Of a stretch of DNA of 64,000 nt, positions 35,482-44,714 are shown piece by piece. How positions within the stretch are numbered: the stretch's first letter is position 1; each line of letters opens with the position of its first letter. This DNA comes from Calothrix sp. NIES-3974 (GTDB lineage Bacteria; Cyanobacteriota; Cyanobacteriia; Cyanobacteriales; Nostocaceae): positions 4,402,001 through 4,466,000 of the forward strand of contig NZ_AP018254.1 in NCBI RefSeq assembly GCF_002368395.1, written 5' to 3'. The notes under the pieces were generated by a model, which made no database searches, had not been told where the DNA came from, and saw nothing but the letters and a program-made list of their open reading frames with translations. Both the position numbers and the translations under genes were made by a program.

Positions 35482-37277
35482 GGGTTGGGAGTAGGGAATC
35501 GGGATGAGGATAATTTTTCCCACTTACTCAGCTTACCGGATAAAAAATGTGGTAGCCAAAAGGGGTGATTCCAGGATTTAGGTGCTGGTTTTTCGCCGAA
35601 AATGTGAATTTTCCAGAGTTCCCACATAATTAATAACCATAGGATTTCCCCGATTCTTCGTCCTTGGATATTAGCACTGAGTTTACCTGTAGCAATTTTG
35701 GCGGCAATATCTGGTTGCAAATGCTTACCGACTTTCAGTGTGTTGGGGTTGAGCCAAGTACCAATTTGATACCACAACCCATTGAAACACCAGGATGTGA
35801 GGGGAACACCCATTCCCCGTTTTTGTCGCCACACTATTTCCGGTGGTAGCCAATTTTCCACGGCTCGCTTGAGGATGTATTTTTCGCAACTGCCTTTTAA
35901 ACACAGTTCCCCAGCCAGTTTGAATGTCCAATTTGCTAGGGTGAAATCACAAAATAGCGATCGCACTCTTAATCCGTGGGCAAATCCCAGGTTGGTGGCA
36001 CGGGGATGGATGTTTTGTGCGCCTTTTAACATTAGGCTGGCTCGTCGTAGTCTATGTAATAATCCGGAGCAATATGCAGGGTCTAGTGCTGTTTGCAACC
36101 ATGTTTCGGGTGATAACTGGTGGATTTGGGTGGATATTTCTGGTGTGAAAATTTGGGTTTCGTATCCCCACAAGCGATGGAAGGTGCGTAAATAATTCTG
36201 GGTAAAATCATTTTCACCGTATACACTAGCTGCAATGAGCGGTTTATTTGTCCAACCAGCAAATAACTGGTCTCCACCTTCACCGTTAAAGATAATTTGG
36301 GTTTCCTGACTAGCAGTTTGATTCAGGAGATATAAAGGAACTGTCACCCCGTCTCCAAAGGGTAAATCCAGGGCTTTGACGGTGGGAATAATTGCTTGTT
36401 TAATTAGGTTTGGTGTGGCTGCTACTTTTTGACAGGGGATATGGAGAAAATCAGCCACTTTCTCTGCGTAGGGGGATTCGGAAACACCAAAGGGACTAAA
36501 ATCTAGGGTGTAAGCGCGAACTTTTACCCCTGCTTGCACTAATAGGGATGCAACAATGGCCGAATCTAATCCACCGGAGAGAAATATCCCGACGGGTTCA
36601 TCGGATAAATCGGAGATTTGGGTTTGAACGGCATTTTTGAGGTGAGTTTGTAATTCTTGGATTGCCGTTTGTTCGTCCTGAATTTCAATTTTATCTTGTT
36701 GCCATTGATGAATCGTCCGGGATTGAGGTGGGGGGAGGAGATGGGAGGTATGAGGGGTATTTTGCAGAGATTGCCAAATTAATTCATTTCCTGCGGGAAT
36801 AGTATAAATATGATTTACGGGGGTAATGGGATTGGGAACATAGGAAAAACAAGTATAACCATATAATCCCGCCAAATTAATTTCTGGATTGGTTAAAATT
36901 GGTAATAATAACTGCAATTGGGAAGCAAACCATATCACCTCACCCTGTTGTAGCCAATATAAGGGAACTCGACCAAAAGCTTCCCGTCCCAAAATTAAGG
37001 ATTGCTGGGAATTATCGCTTTGAATACGCACCCAAGCATCTGCAACATGAGCAAACCCCCCAGCAGATAGGGAGAAACCATCCACAGATTTTAATTTTCC
37101 CGAATTTAAGACTTCAACCACAGACCAAATTAAAGCTTGGTGATGAGGTTGGTCAGGAAGTTCTAAAGCAACATTATAGCCAGCAACAAACTTGGCAACA
37201 GCACGATTTAATTGCTGGTTCAACTGATTCCGAACACCATAACCCCAATATCCAAGACAATGCGGGATACCACCCAT
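35478..37277 (-). CDS. Asparagine synthetase-like protein without the N-terminal Cys nucleophile
   Basis: 599 residues with the two-domain plan of glutamine-hydrolysing asparagine synthetase. An N-terminal class II amidotransferase-like domain (FVAGYNVALEL, LGREAFGRVPLYW, AGLYGYTCFSYVPNPITPV) precedes a synthetase domain with the PP-loop FLSGGLDSAIVASLL and NGEGGDQLFAGW. Normal AsnB has Cys directly after the initiator Met; here residue 2 is Gly and the nearest Cys is residue 7, so glutaminase activity is doubtful and ammonia or another donor may be used. The C-terminal RQKRGMGVPLTSW is family-typical. The precise product is not certain; the family includes amide ligases of secondary metabolism. 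Confidence 0.85.
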   Translation of the reverse strand: MGGIPHCLGYWGYGVRNQLNQQLNRAVAKFVAGYNVALELPDQPHHQALIWSVVEVLNSGKLKSVDGFSLSAGGFAHVADAWVRIQSDNSQQSLILGREAFGRVPLYWLQQGEVIWFASQLQLLLPILTNPEINLAGLYGYTCFSYVPNPITPVNHIYTIPAGNELIWQSLQNTPHTSHLLPPPQSRTIHQWQQDKIEIQDEQTAIQELQTHLKNAVQTQISDLSDEPVGIFLSGGLDSAIVASLLVQAGVKVRAYTLDFSPFGVSESPYAEKVADFLHIPCQKVAATPNLIKQAIIPTVKALDLPFGDGVTVPLYLLNQTASQETQIIFNGEGGDQLFAGWTNKPLIAASVYGENDFTQNYLRTFHRLWGYETQIFTPEISTQIHQLSPETWLQTALDPAYCSGLLHRLRRASLMLKGAQNIHPRATNLGFAHGLRVRSLFCDFTLANWTFKLAGELCLKGSCEKYILKRAVENWLPPEIVWRQKRGMGVPLTSWCFNGLWYQIGTWLNPNTLKVGKHLQPDIAAKIATGKLSANIQGRRIGEILWLLIMWELWKIHIFGEKPAPKSWNHPFWLPHFLSGKLSKWEKLSSSRFPTPNP

Positions 37278-37283
37278 AATCCA

Positions 37284-37907
37284 TCATTCAACTGTAAATT
37301 TTTCCTCACCCAATAATCTATCACCTAAAAACATTTGTACCTGCCAAGTACCGGTTTTTGCTCCAGTTCCTAGGTTGTAACGACAATGGGTATTCCAAAT
37401 AGATGTGGTAATGGTTTGAGTTTGATAGCGATTTTGCTTCACAGTTTGACCATTGGGGTCAATCCAATTACAAGTAAGATTGAGCCTTTCACCCACTGGT
37501 GCATCTGCCAAGGTTACACGGTAAAATAACTCAGGATTATTTTGGCGAGCAACCCGATTTAAACCACCACCATCATCCCCAGCCAAAGTAATTCGATCCC
37601 GTTGCACCTGGATATTGGCGATCGCGGAATTATGGCGTTGTGTAAACCAGAACGTCGTCCCAATTGCCACCACCAGAGCGATCGCAATCCCTCCCAAGAC
37701 AAATCTATCCTTGCGACGTTGATGAGCCAAAGCTTGACGACGACGCAGTTGAATGATCGCTTCATCCAGCAATTCTGGTGGTAAATTTAATTCCCGGAGA
37801 ATTTCTTGGATTTGCTCCCGGTCTAACTCGGTCTCCTGACGACGAGACATCTCTCCCACCTCGGCGATAATTTGCTTGAGTTGCTCTTCATTCAATTTCG
37901 AGGACAT
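37284..37907 (-). CDS. Membrane-anchored hypothetical protein (possible DUF3859-type domain)
   Basis: 207 residues from the ATG at 37907 (MSSKLNEEQLKQIIAEVGEM). The first 70 residues are helical and charged (EQIQEILRELNLPPELLDEA), followed by one membrane helix (FVLGGIAIALVVAIGTTFWF). A C-terminal beta-domain with two cysteines follows: LNLTCNWIDPNGQTVKQNRY, WNTHCRYNLGTGAKTGTWQV and MFLGDRLLGEEKFTVE. The end resembles DUF3859-type domains, in which stress responses have been suggested. It is 6 bp upstream of the asparagine-synthetase-like gene on the same strand, so the two are probably co-transcribed. Confidence 0.8.
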   Translation of the reverse strand: MSSKLNEEQLKQIIAEVGEMSRRQETELDREQIQEILRELNLPPELLDEAIIQLRRRQALAHQRRKDRFVLGGIAIALVVAIGTTFWFTQRHNSAIANIQVQRDRITLAGDDGGGLNRVARQNNPELFYRVTLADAPVGERLNLTCNWIDPNGQTVKQNRYQTQTITTSIWNTHCRYNLGTGAKTGTWQVQMFLGDRLLGEEKFTVE

Positions 37908-38259
37908 ACTTACCCTATTACCTGTATTTCTCACCCGTGAACGGTAAACGCTGAGTAACGACCTTATTTTCTTCCTATTCCCTGACTTGAAAGTAATTCG
38001 GGAGTAGGGAGTCGGGAATGGGGAAAAACCACTTTCATTGGTTTTGGTGTACGCAGTACTCTACGAGAAAACCACCCGACATCATGGCTACTCCCTACTT
38101 CCTAAAAGTGGGAGGAATTTGTGAGCCATCCGGGATTGATCAGCTAAAACTCACATAAATCACATAACCACATAATCTGCTCTTGACGGCTAACAGTTAT
38201 CATTTAACAGTCATCCATCAAAAGTAGGGAATATACAACTTAAATGCGTAACAGCTTAT
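37908..38259. other. Intergenic region with GGGAGTAGGG-type repeats
   Basis: No gene. Contains GGGAGTAGGGAGTCGGGAAT repeats near 37999-38020 and a GGAATTTGTGAGCCATCCGG segment akin to 16485-16505 and 46955-46975. Confidence 0.55.
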
Positions 38260-38943
38260 TCAACTCACAACAGATTCGCTACTCACCTCAACCTTTTCAC
38301 CAATTTTCGGTTCCGTACCAGCGAGGATGCGTTGCATATTGCTTTGGTGACGAACAATCACATAAGCACCTCCAGCGATCGCAAACAACAAATAAGCCAA
38401 AGGCTGGTGGAACACTACCATTAGTATAGAAACAGCTACAGCCGCACAAATAGAACTGAGGGACACAATTCGGGAAATTCCTAAACACAAGGCAAATACC
38501 CCAAACGCAGCTAAACCAACCTGCCAATCCATTGCTAACAAAACACCCAAGCTAGTTGCAACGGATTTTCCCCCTGTAAAATTCAAAAAAATCGATTTGC
38601 TATGACCCAACACAGCAGCTAAACCAGCTAACACCACCAACCACGGAAGCCAAACCCCAATCACAACATTATCCGGGAGCAAATTAGAAACGGGAGCAAA
38701 TTCCCCCAGCCATTTCACCAGCAAAATTGCCAAAACACCCTTGAAACAATCAACAATGAACACAAACGCACCTGGACCCTTACCCAAAGTACGTAATACA
38801 TTTGTCGCACCCGTCGAACCCGAACCAAATTCGCGAATATCTATTCCTTTCAAAACTTTTGCCACCGTATACCCGGTAGGAATCGAACCCAGGAAGTAAG
38901 CCGCAATAACGGTGAGAAAACAAAGTGATAGCCAAATCAGCAT
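38260..38943 (-). CDS. plsY: Glycerol-3-phosphate 1-O-acyltransferase PlsY
   Basis: PlsY is an integral membrane enzyme that transfers an acyl group from acyl-phosphate to glycerol-3-phosphate, the first step of phospholipid and thylakoid lipid synthesis. Family motifs are present: LGSIPTGYTVAKVLKGIDIR, FGSGSTGATNVLRTLGKG, FLNFTGGKSVATSLGVLLA and an FKGV segment. About five to seven membrane helices fill the 227 residues. It is the last gene of a cluster with two cyanobacterial proteins of unknown function (DUF3086 and DUF3119), which suggests, without proof, that these work in membrane lipid biology. Confidence 0.96.
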   Translation of the reverse strand: MLIWLSLCFLTVIAAYFLGSIPTGYTVAKVLKGIDIREFGSGSTGATNVLRTLGKGPGAFVFIVDCFKGVLAILLVKWLGEFAPVSNLLPDNVVIGVWLPWLVVLAGLAAVLGHSKSIFLNFTGGKSVATSLGVLLAMDWQVGLAAFGVFALCLGISRIVSLSSICAAVAVSILMVVFHQPLAYLLFAIAGGAYVIVRHQSNMQRILAGTEPKIGEKVEVSSESVVS

Positions 38944-39062
38944 AATTTTGGATTTTAGATTTTAGATTAGGGATACAGAATACAGGATACAGGAGACGGG
39001 ATACAGGAGAGAAATTGATGACTTTCCCCCACCCCTCCTTCCTTCCCTCCCATCCCCTGGGA

Positions 39063-40205
39063 CTAAAAATCATCAAAACCGTTGCTGCGCATCGTTTTCG
39101 GGTCGGGAGCAAACGCTAACCAATAGGGGAATTGTAATAGCGCTAGACTAATTTGCTCCTCCGAATCATCAACGATAATCAGGGGGATTTCCTTCCCTCG
39201 GACAATCCGCTCGGCTTTTTGCGCGATCGCTTCTGCGGTTTCAAACAAAACCACTCCTCGGTCAGGACCAAAGTCGGGACGACCAATTCCCAAACAATCT
39301 TGTAAACCCCGTCGCCATTCTCCTAACCTTTCCGGGGAATTCGCTAACACTAAAACCCGCAAGCGATCGCCGTACAATTCATTCATAATCGAAATTATTG
39401 CTGAGGCTACCAGTATATTTTGTAACCTACTGCCCATTGTCCGCAGTGCCCCACGTCCACCCTGTTCAAAGAACCAAGTGGAAACTCTTTCTGCATGGAC
39501 TGGTTCAAAGGTGCGTCGTAATTGCCAAGGTGGTCCATAATAATCGGGTTTGGTGCGGTATTGGTCGATAAAACGGCGGATTTTGCGGCTAGTTTCCTGG
39601 AATTGTTGCTGGGCAAATTGCAGGGTTCCAGTTTCTGGTTGGGGTGGTTGGACTTCCTTGGGGGTAACCCGTTCTGGTTCCGGTGTGGGTTTGGCTACGG
39701 GTACTAATTGTAACTGCTCGGCGGCAATTACTAAATCCTGCAAACTACCTGTCAAATAATCCTTAAATCCTTGTACCCTGACCGCTAAATCTTGGGATGC
39801 ACCGGAAAAGGTGGTGCGCATTTCCTTGCGAATTCGTTCTTGACGACGTTCTAGCTGTTCGACGGCAATTTGTAAAGCTTGTTTGCGTTGCTCCAATTCA
39901 CTCAAGGACTCTTCCACCAGCCGACCCATTGCCACGTGTGTCGAATTTAGCTGGGCTTGTAACTGGTGATAGGTATTTTCCAGGTCAGCAATTTTTTGCT
40001 TCAGTTCGGCTTCGGTACGAATTAATTCGGGGTTGGGGTTTTGCTGGATATTTTCCTGCGGAGGGAAGGATGCAGGGCTATTTACATTTTCTGGTTCAGG
40101 AGGGGATTGATCGAGAACATCGGTTGGTTGATTTTCGGTTTGCTCCAATTTGTCGAGATTGGGATTTTGATTTGGTTCTGGGTTCGGTGAGTCTTCTGAG
40201 TACAT
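39063..40205 (-). CDS. DUF3086 family protein (cyanobacterial, coiled coil)
   Basis: 380 residues from the ATG at 40205 (MYSEDSPNPEP); the in-frame extension to 40289 translates repeat-like intergenic DNA. The N-terminal 80 residues are Pro/Asn/Gln-rich. A long coiled coil (KQKIADLENTYHQLQAQLNS to LEQRKQALQIAVEQLERRQE) precedes the DUF3086 domain. That domain includes RKIRRFIDQYRTKPDYYGPP, TRTMGSRLQNILVASAIISI-like sequence (AISIMNEL), GEWRRGLQDCLGIGRPDFGP and GVVLFETAEAIAQKAERIVR. No catalytic motif is known. It lies between a DUF3119 gene and plsY on the same strand. Confidence 0.88.
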   Translation of the reverse strand: MYSEDSPNPEPNQNPNLDKLEQTENQPTDVLDQSPPEPENVNSPASFPPQENIQQNPNPELIRTEAELKQKIADLENTYHQLQAQLNSTHVAMGRLVEESLSELEQRKQALQIAVEQLERRQERIRKEMRTTFSGASQDLAVRVQGFKDYLTGSLQDLVIAAEQLQLVPVAKPTPEPERVTPKEVQPPQPETGTLQFAQQQFQETSRKIRRFIDQYRTKPDYYGPPWQLRRTFEPVHAERVSTWFFEQGGRGALRTMGSRLQNILVASAIISIMNELYGDRLRVLVLANSPERLGEWRRGLQDCLGIGRPDFGPDRGVVLFETAEAIAQKAERIVRGKEIPLIIVDDSEEQISLALLQFPYWLAFAPDPKTMRSNGFDDF

Positions 40206-40360
40206 AGAACTTTGCGGAAACTGATTTATTTGGCAATCGAGAATACAGAATTGGGAATTGAGAATTAACAAAGGTATATATTCTGTCACGGAAAATTTGA
40301 TTTACCGACAGATTTTTCACCCGAAACTACATTCTGTATCCTGCATTCTCACATTACAGC

Positions 40361-40750
40361 CTATTTTCGCGGACAATATTTTTCTAAACAAGCTTTCAGT
40401 GTACCTGGATTAAATAAAATCGGTAAAAAATGAATACTGTTAACTTCCTTAAAATAAAACAAAATCGGCACGGGATGCCAAAATATCCGCCAATTTTCCC
40501 ATTCCCGATAGGGAAAGCGACGAATTAGGGTTTGTCCGCGATACACATCCATATCTGTATCTGTAAACTGAAGCCGAATCAAACCAGTTTGTAACATCAA
40601 AAATAATCCTAGCAACCCCACCACTCCAGCAACTATCGGCTGGACAAATACAAGTCCAAAAGCACCCAACAGCAAAATGATGGGGATATTGTAGCTAGGT
40701 GGCAGTTCGACTGTTGATGAAACATCCGTTGCTTGAGTAGATGGAGTCAC
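40361..40750 (-). CDS. DUF3119 family membrane protein (cyanobacterial)
   Basis: 129 residues, GTG start at 40750. After a Thr/Ser-rich start come two adjacent membrane helices (YNIPIILLLGAFGLVFVQPI and GVVGLLGLFLMLQTGLIRLQF) and a soluble part: DMDVYRGQTLIRRFPYREWE, NWRIFWHPVPILFYFKEVNS and IHFLPILFNPGTLKACLEKY. This matches the DUF3119 pattern and resembles a PH-like domain on a membrane anchor. First gene of the DUF3119-DUF3086-plsY set, about 155 bp from the next. Function unknown. Confidence 0.88.
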   Translation of the reverse strand: MTPSTQATDVSSTVELPPSYNIPIILLLGAFGLVFVQPIVAGVVGLLGLFLMLQTGLIRLQFTDTDMDVYRGQTLIRRFPYREWENWRIFWHPVPILFYFKEVNSIHFLPILFNPGTLKACLEKYCPRK

Positions 40751-41430
40751 AATGGCAAATCCTCATATATCAACACCAGCTACGTTTATTGTATGCCCAG
40801 TCGGGAAAGTTGGGGAGATGGGTGAAAAAGGTGTTGCAGAATACAAAATATTAATTCCAAATTTGACGTTGCTTGGAGACGTAGCATCAATGCATCAATA
40901 GGGTTCGGATCAGAAAATTCATATACCCCAAATACTCCAAATATATTGTAGAGACGCGCTAGCGTTCAATTCCTCTGAAAGAGGCTATATCGCGTCTCCT
41001 GAAACCACCACGAAAAATCATTAACCGAACCGTATTGAACGTAGCATGGCGTAGAGACGTAGCACCCCTACGTCTCTACGAGGATTTGGGTTTGAATAGA
41101 AAAAAATTTGCATAATTACAATTCATACCCAAAAATCAAATAGTAATCCTGCATAGGAATTAAATTTCCCCCCTGTCTGGGAGCTTTCCTCTTTGCCCCT
41201 CAGTGTCAGAGTTTTCAGTGTATATATGGAGACAGGAAGCTCCGTGTCCGTGTTAAGAAAGAAAAGAATATTCTTTAGTACCAAGTTTTATGGTGTGGCG
41301 ATAGAGATAGTGAAAAATTCGCTGCTTTGGTCAGAAATCCTTGAAAAGGGTAAGGGAAGGTTTTATTTTCCCTGGTTGTGAATTCTGACTACTAAATTTC
41401 TGTGCCCTATTTCTTGGTTTTTCTTTTCTC
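40751..41430. other. 680-bp divergent intergenic region with palindromes
   Basis: No gene; a 62-codon frame at 41193 is unconvincing. It contains GAGACGCG (40951-40958) / CGCGTCTC (40991-40998) and a perfect 13-bp stem CGTAGAGACGTAG (41050-41062) / CTACGTCTCTACG (41068-41080). Confidence 0.6.
41050..41080. repeat. Perfect palindrome CGTAGAGACGTAG / CTACGTCTCTACG
   Basis: A 13-bp stem with loop CACCC; the core GAGACGTAG(C) is shared with 30966-30988 and a degenerate copy near 44938. Likely forms a hairpin in either DNA strand or RNA. Confidence 0.85.
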
Positions 41431-44118
41431 ATGTCTTGCGATATTATGCCAAATTCTGACAATTATCTCGACTGGTTTAGTTTGGGGAATGAGCTTCTGG
41501 ATAGCGGACGCTTGGAAGCGGCGATTGTTTGCTTTGATAAAGCGTTGGATGGGAATGCTAGTTACCATTTGGCTTGGTATAATCGGGGGATTGCCTTGGA
41601 GGATTTGGGTCAGGTATCGGCTGCTTTGGCTAGTTATCGACAAGCGACTAAGCTGAAACCGGATTGTTATGAGGCTTGGTATAATCAGGGGAATGTATTA
41701 CTGCAACTGGATGAGATTGAATCTGCGATCGCGGCTTTTTATCAAGCGATTGAGTTTAATCCAGAGGATTATTTGTCTTGGTATGCCCTGGGTAATGGGT
41801 TATTGCGATCGGGTCGCTTAGAAAAAGCGATCGCAGCCTATGATCGGGCAATTAGTTTACAAGCTGGTTGTGATTCAGCTTGGTTTAATCGGGGGATTGT
41901 GTTGGCAGAGTTAAAGCGGTATGAGGAGGCTTTGGCTTCCTTTGATCGGGCTTTGGATATTAACCCCCAAAAGCTCCATGCTTGGAATAATCGTGGTGTG
42001 GTGCTGTCGGATTTACGTCGGGAACGGGAGGCTTTAGCTTGTTTTGAACGGGCGATCGCTATTGATCCGAATTACGGTGAAGCTTGGTTTAATCGGGGTC
42101 GGAGTTTACGGCTTTTGGGTCGTTATACGGAGGCGATCGCATGTTTTGATAAGGTAATCGAATTAAAGGCTGATGATGATGGTGCTTGGGTACAGAAGGG
42201 TCTGGCTTTGCAACGTTTATCTCGGTGGGAAGATGCACTCTACTGTTTTGATCGCTCTTTGGCAATTAATCCGGGTTCTTTGAGTGGGTGGCTGTATCGA
42301 GGACTGTGTTTAAATGCCCTATCTCGCTATGACCAGGCGATCGCCGCTTTTGATCAAGCAATTCAAATTAATCCTGATGATAGTGATGCTTGGTATAGTC
42401 GCGGTATGACTTTGTTTGCTTGTCAAAAATATGCGGAGGCAAGTGCTAATTTTGACCAAGCCTGTAGTTTACAGCCCAATTTACACGATGCTTGGTTTTA
42501 TCGTGGTATTTGTTTATACGAGTTATCCGAATATGAAAATGCTTTAGGTAATTTTGAGCGGGCGATCGCTATTCAACCGAAAAACCATGTCGGTTGGTAT
42601 GAGCGGGGTTTAACTTTGCGTTGTTTAGGTCGCTACGAGGAAGCTCTAGAAAGTTTTGCCAAGGCTGTTAAGTATCGCTCGGATGTGGCGAAAATCTGGT
42701 ACTATTACGGTTTAACCCTGGTGGATTTGCAGCGTCATGAGGATGCTATTGGTTGCTTTGATGTGGCGATCGCCTTGGAACCGGATGGAGCATTGTGGTA
42801 TTTACGGGGAAACGCCCTAGCTAGCATCGGACGTTTAGAGGGGGCTGTAGCTAGTTTTAACCGAGCGATTGAAATCCATCCCCAACGGGTGGAATATCTC
42901 CATAGACGGGCTGATGTATTATTTGATTTGGGTTTGCATGATGATGCTTTAGCCGATTATGAGCGGATTTTAGAATTGGAACCGGAGAATTACCTAGTTT
43001 GGGTATTGCATGGAGTTACACTATTTGAATTAGGTAAACTCACTGATGCTCTGGCTAGTATTGACCAAGGATTACAACTACAACCAGATTATGCCGCCGC
43101 TTGGTCAGAAAAAGGATTGGTATTACGAGCCTTAGCCCAATTTGGTGAAGCGATCGCAGCCATCGACCGGGCGATTCAACTCAATCCCCAACTGGAGACT
43201 AGCTGGTATAATCGCGGACTGGTCATGTTTGATTTAGGGGAATTTACTCAAGCTATTGCCGCCTACGACCAAGCTCTAGAAATTAACCCCAAAAACCAGA
43301 CAACCTGGTATAATCGGGGATTAGCCCTGGAAAAAATGGGAAATCACCCAGAAGCGATCGCCTCCTATGAAAAGGCTACTGAAGTAGACCCGGATTATTG
43401 GCAAGCCTGGTGTAAATATGCAGATTTACAGTCATTAGCAGCAGCATATACCCAAGCTTTAACTGGGTATAGTCGATTTGTGGAATTAAAACCAGAATTA
43501 CATCTTAGTTGGTTATTTCAAGCCATTACCCTACGTAAGCTAGGCCAGATCAATGCCGCCTTTAATAGTATCGAACGGGCACTGAGTTTAAACAATAACG
43601 ATGTTCGGGTTTGGTACGAGCGGGGATTAATCCTCTATGCCATGCAATGCTTTGAAGATGCCATCCTATCCTACGACGAAGCCCTGAAACTCAACCCCAA
43701 TGACGACAAAATCTGGTTTAATCGCGGTTTAAGTTGCGATCGCGCTCATCGTACCCCGGAAGCATTAATTGCCTACGAAAAAGCGATCGCCCTCAATCCT
43801 AACTTTGATTTAGCCTGGTACTGTCAAGGCTTAATCCTCTCCAAATCCGGTAAATACACAGCCGCTATCCCCGCATATAAACAAGCGATCGCCCTTAACC
43901 CCAACCATGCGAGTTCTCTTTACGGACTCAGTTGCTGCTACGCCGTATTAGGTGATACAAACCTTGCCCTCGACCTCCTCCAAAGAGCCGTCCAACTTAA
44001 CCCCCAAGAATGCAGTCAATGGATCAAAGATAATCGGGATTTTGATCATCTTCGCAGCCATCCCCAATTTCAACAAATCCTCAACTTGGATATGAATCAT
44101 AACATCAAGGTAAATTAA
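41431..44118 (+). CDS. Large TPR protein (25 consecutive tetratricopeptide repeats)
   Basis: 895 residues composed almost entirely of 34-residue TPRs; I count 25, ending with a capping region (DFDHLRSHPQFQQILNL). The consensus is strong: AWYNRGIALxxLGRYEEALA, then SFDRAIEINPxxx, with Trp at position 3 nearly invariant. No signal peptide, kinase or enzyme domain is attached, so it is a soluble scaffold of superhelical shape. Many repeats encode the A-I-A step of helix B with GCGATCGC, so HIP1 sites recur at one repeat phase. It is transcribed alone after a 680-bp divergent region. Partners are unknown; cyanobacterial TPR scaffolds often serve photosystem assembly or signalling. Confidence 0.93.
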   Translation: MSCDIMPNSDNYLDWFSLGNELLDSGRLEAAIVCFDKALDGNASYHLAWYNRGIALEDLGQVSAALASYRQATKLKPDCYEAWYNQGNVLLQLDEIESAIAAFYQAIEFNPEDYLSWYALGNGLLRSGRLEKAIAAYDRAISLQAGCDSAWFNRGIVLAELKRYEEALASFDRALDINPQKLHAWNNRGVVLSDLRREREALACFERAIAIDPNYGEAWFNRGRSLRLLGRYTEAIACFDKVIELKADDDGAWVQKGLALQRLSRWEDALYCFDRSLAINPGSLSGWLYRGLCLNALSRYDQAIAAFDQAIQINPDDSDAWYSRGMTLFACQKYAEASANFDQACSLQPNLHDAWFYRGICLYELSEYENALGNFERAIAIQPKNHVGWYERGLTLRCLGRYEEALESFAKAVKYRSDVAKIWYYYGLTLVDLQRHEDAIGCFDVAIALEPDGALWYLRGNALASIGRLEGAVASFNRAIEIHPQRVEYLHRRADVLFDLGLHDDALADYERILELEPENYLVWVLHGVTLFELGKLTDALASIDQGLQLQPDYAAAWSEKGLVLRALAQFGEAIAAIDRAIQLNPQLETSWYNRGLVMFDLGEFTQAIAAYDQALEINPKNQTTWYNRGLALEKMGNHPEAIASYEKATEVDPDYWQAWCKYADLQSLAAAYTQALTGYSRFVELKPELHLSWLFQAITLRKLGQINAAFNSIERALSLNNNDVRVWYERGLILYAMQCFEDAILSYDEALKLNPNDDKIWFNRGLSCDRAHRTPEALIAYEKAIALNPNFDLAWYCQGLILSKSGKYTAAIPAYKQAIALNPNHASSLYGLSCCYAVLGDTNLALDLLQRAVQLNPQECSQWIKDNRDFDHLRSHPQFQQILNLDMNHNIKVN

Positions 44119-44207
44119 GTCGGGCTTGCTGAATTATCCTTCATGCCAATTCAAAAAACCCTTCGACTAACAAAATTTATCTGTCCCATTCTGTTTGCGA
44201 ATTGGTA

Positions 44208-44714
44208 TTATTTTTGATCAATCCGGAAAAATACAGTTGGCTTTCCATCAATAAGCCTTTCCTCCACCATTTTCATCCCAATTCTTGCGGCTAACTTTTG
44301 TGATTCAATATTCGGGCGATCGCAACTGGCTATTAAATATTTATATTTAAGTTCCTCAAAGGCATAGGCCATAATCCGACTTGCGGCTTCAGACCCAAAC
44401 CCTTTTTTCGTCGCCTTGGGAAGTAGTGCATAACCTAGCTGGGGCTGATTTTCGCCAAAAAAATACCACAAACAAGTAAATCCGATTGTTTCCTGTGTTT
44501 CTTTGTTTTTAATTAACCAAATACCGACTTTTTCTGTCGCAAATAGCCTCTGGCTTTCATCCAACATTTCCTGAACTGTCTCTACCCCTAAAATCTCGTC
44601 ATCACACAAATACCTCCTCACGTAAGCATCCGTCAAAATGCTATGCAACAAATCCAGTTCATCTTCACCAACAGGCTCTAATAACAAACGCTGGGTTTCC
44701 AATAATAAGTTCAT
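44208..44714 (-). CDS. GNAT-family N-acetyltransferase (RimJ/RimL-like)
   Basis: 168 residues. The RimJ/RimL-type start RLLLEPVGEDELDLLHSILT is followed by VGIWLIKNKETQETIGFTCL (central strands) and the acetyl-CoA binding segment QLGYALLPKATKKGFGSEAA with SRIMAYAFEELKYKYLIASC. The C-terminal NIESQKLAARIGMKMVEERL is the conserved helix-strand that closes the site. Such enzymes acetylate protein N-termini or small molecules; the substrate cannot be read from sequence. Transcribed alone and convergent with the TPR gene. Confidence 0.92.
   Translation of the reverse strand: MNLLLETQRLLLEPVGEDELDLLHSILTDAYVRRYLCDDEILGVETVQEMLDESQRLFATEKVGIWLIKNKETQETIGFTCLWYFFGENQPQLGYALLPKATKKGFGSEAASRIMAYAFEELKYKYLIASCDRPNIESQKLAARIGMKMVEERLIDGKPTVFFRIDQK

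Noticed and set aside
39797-40207. 136-codon plus-strand frame opposite DUF3086
   Set aside because: It is antisense to a well-supported coiled-coil and DUF3086 sequence.
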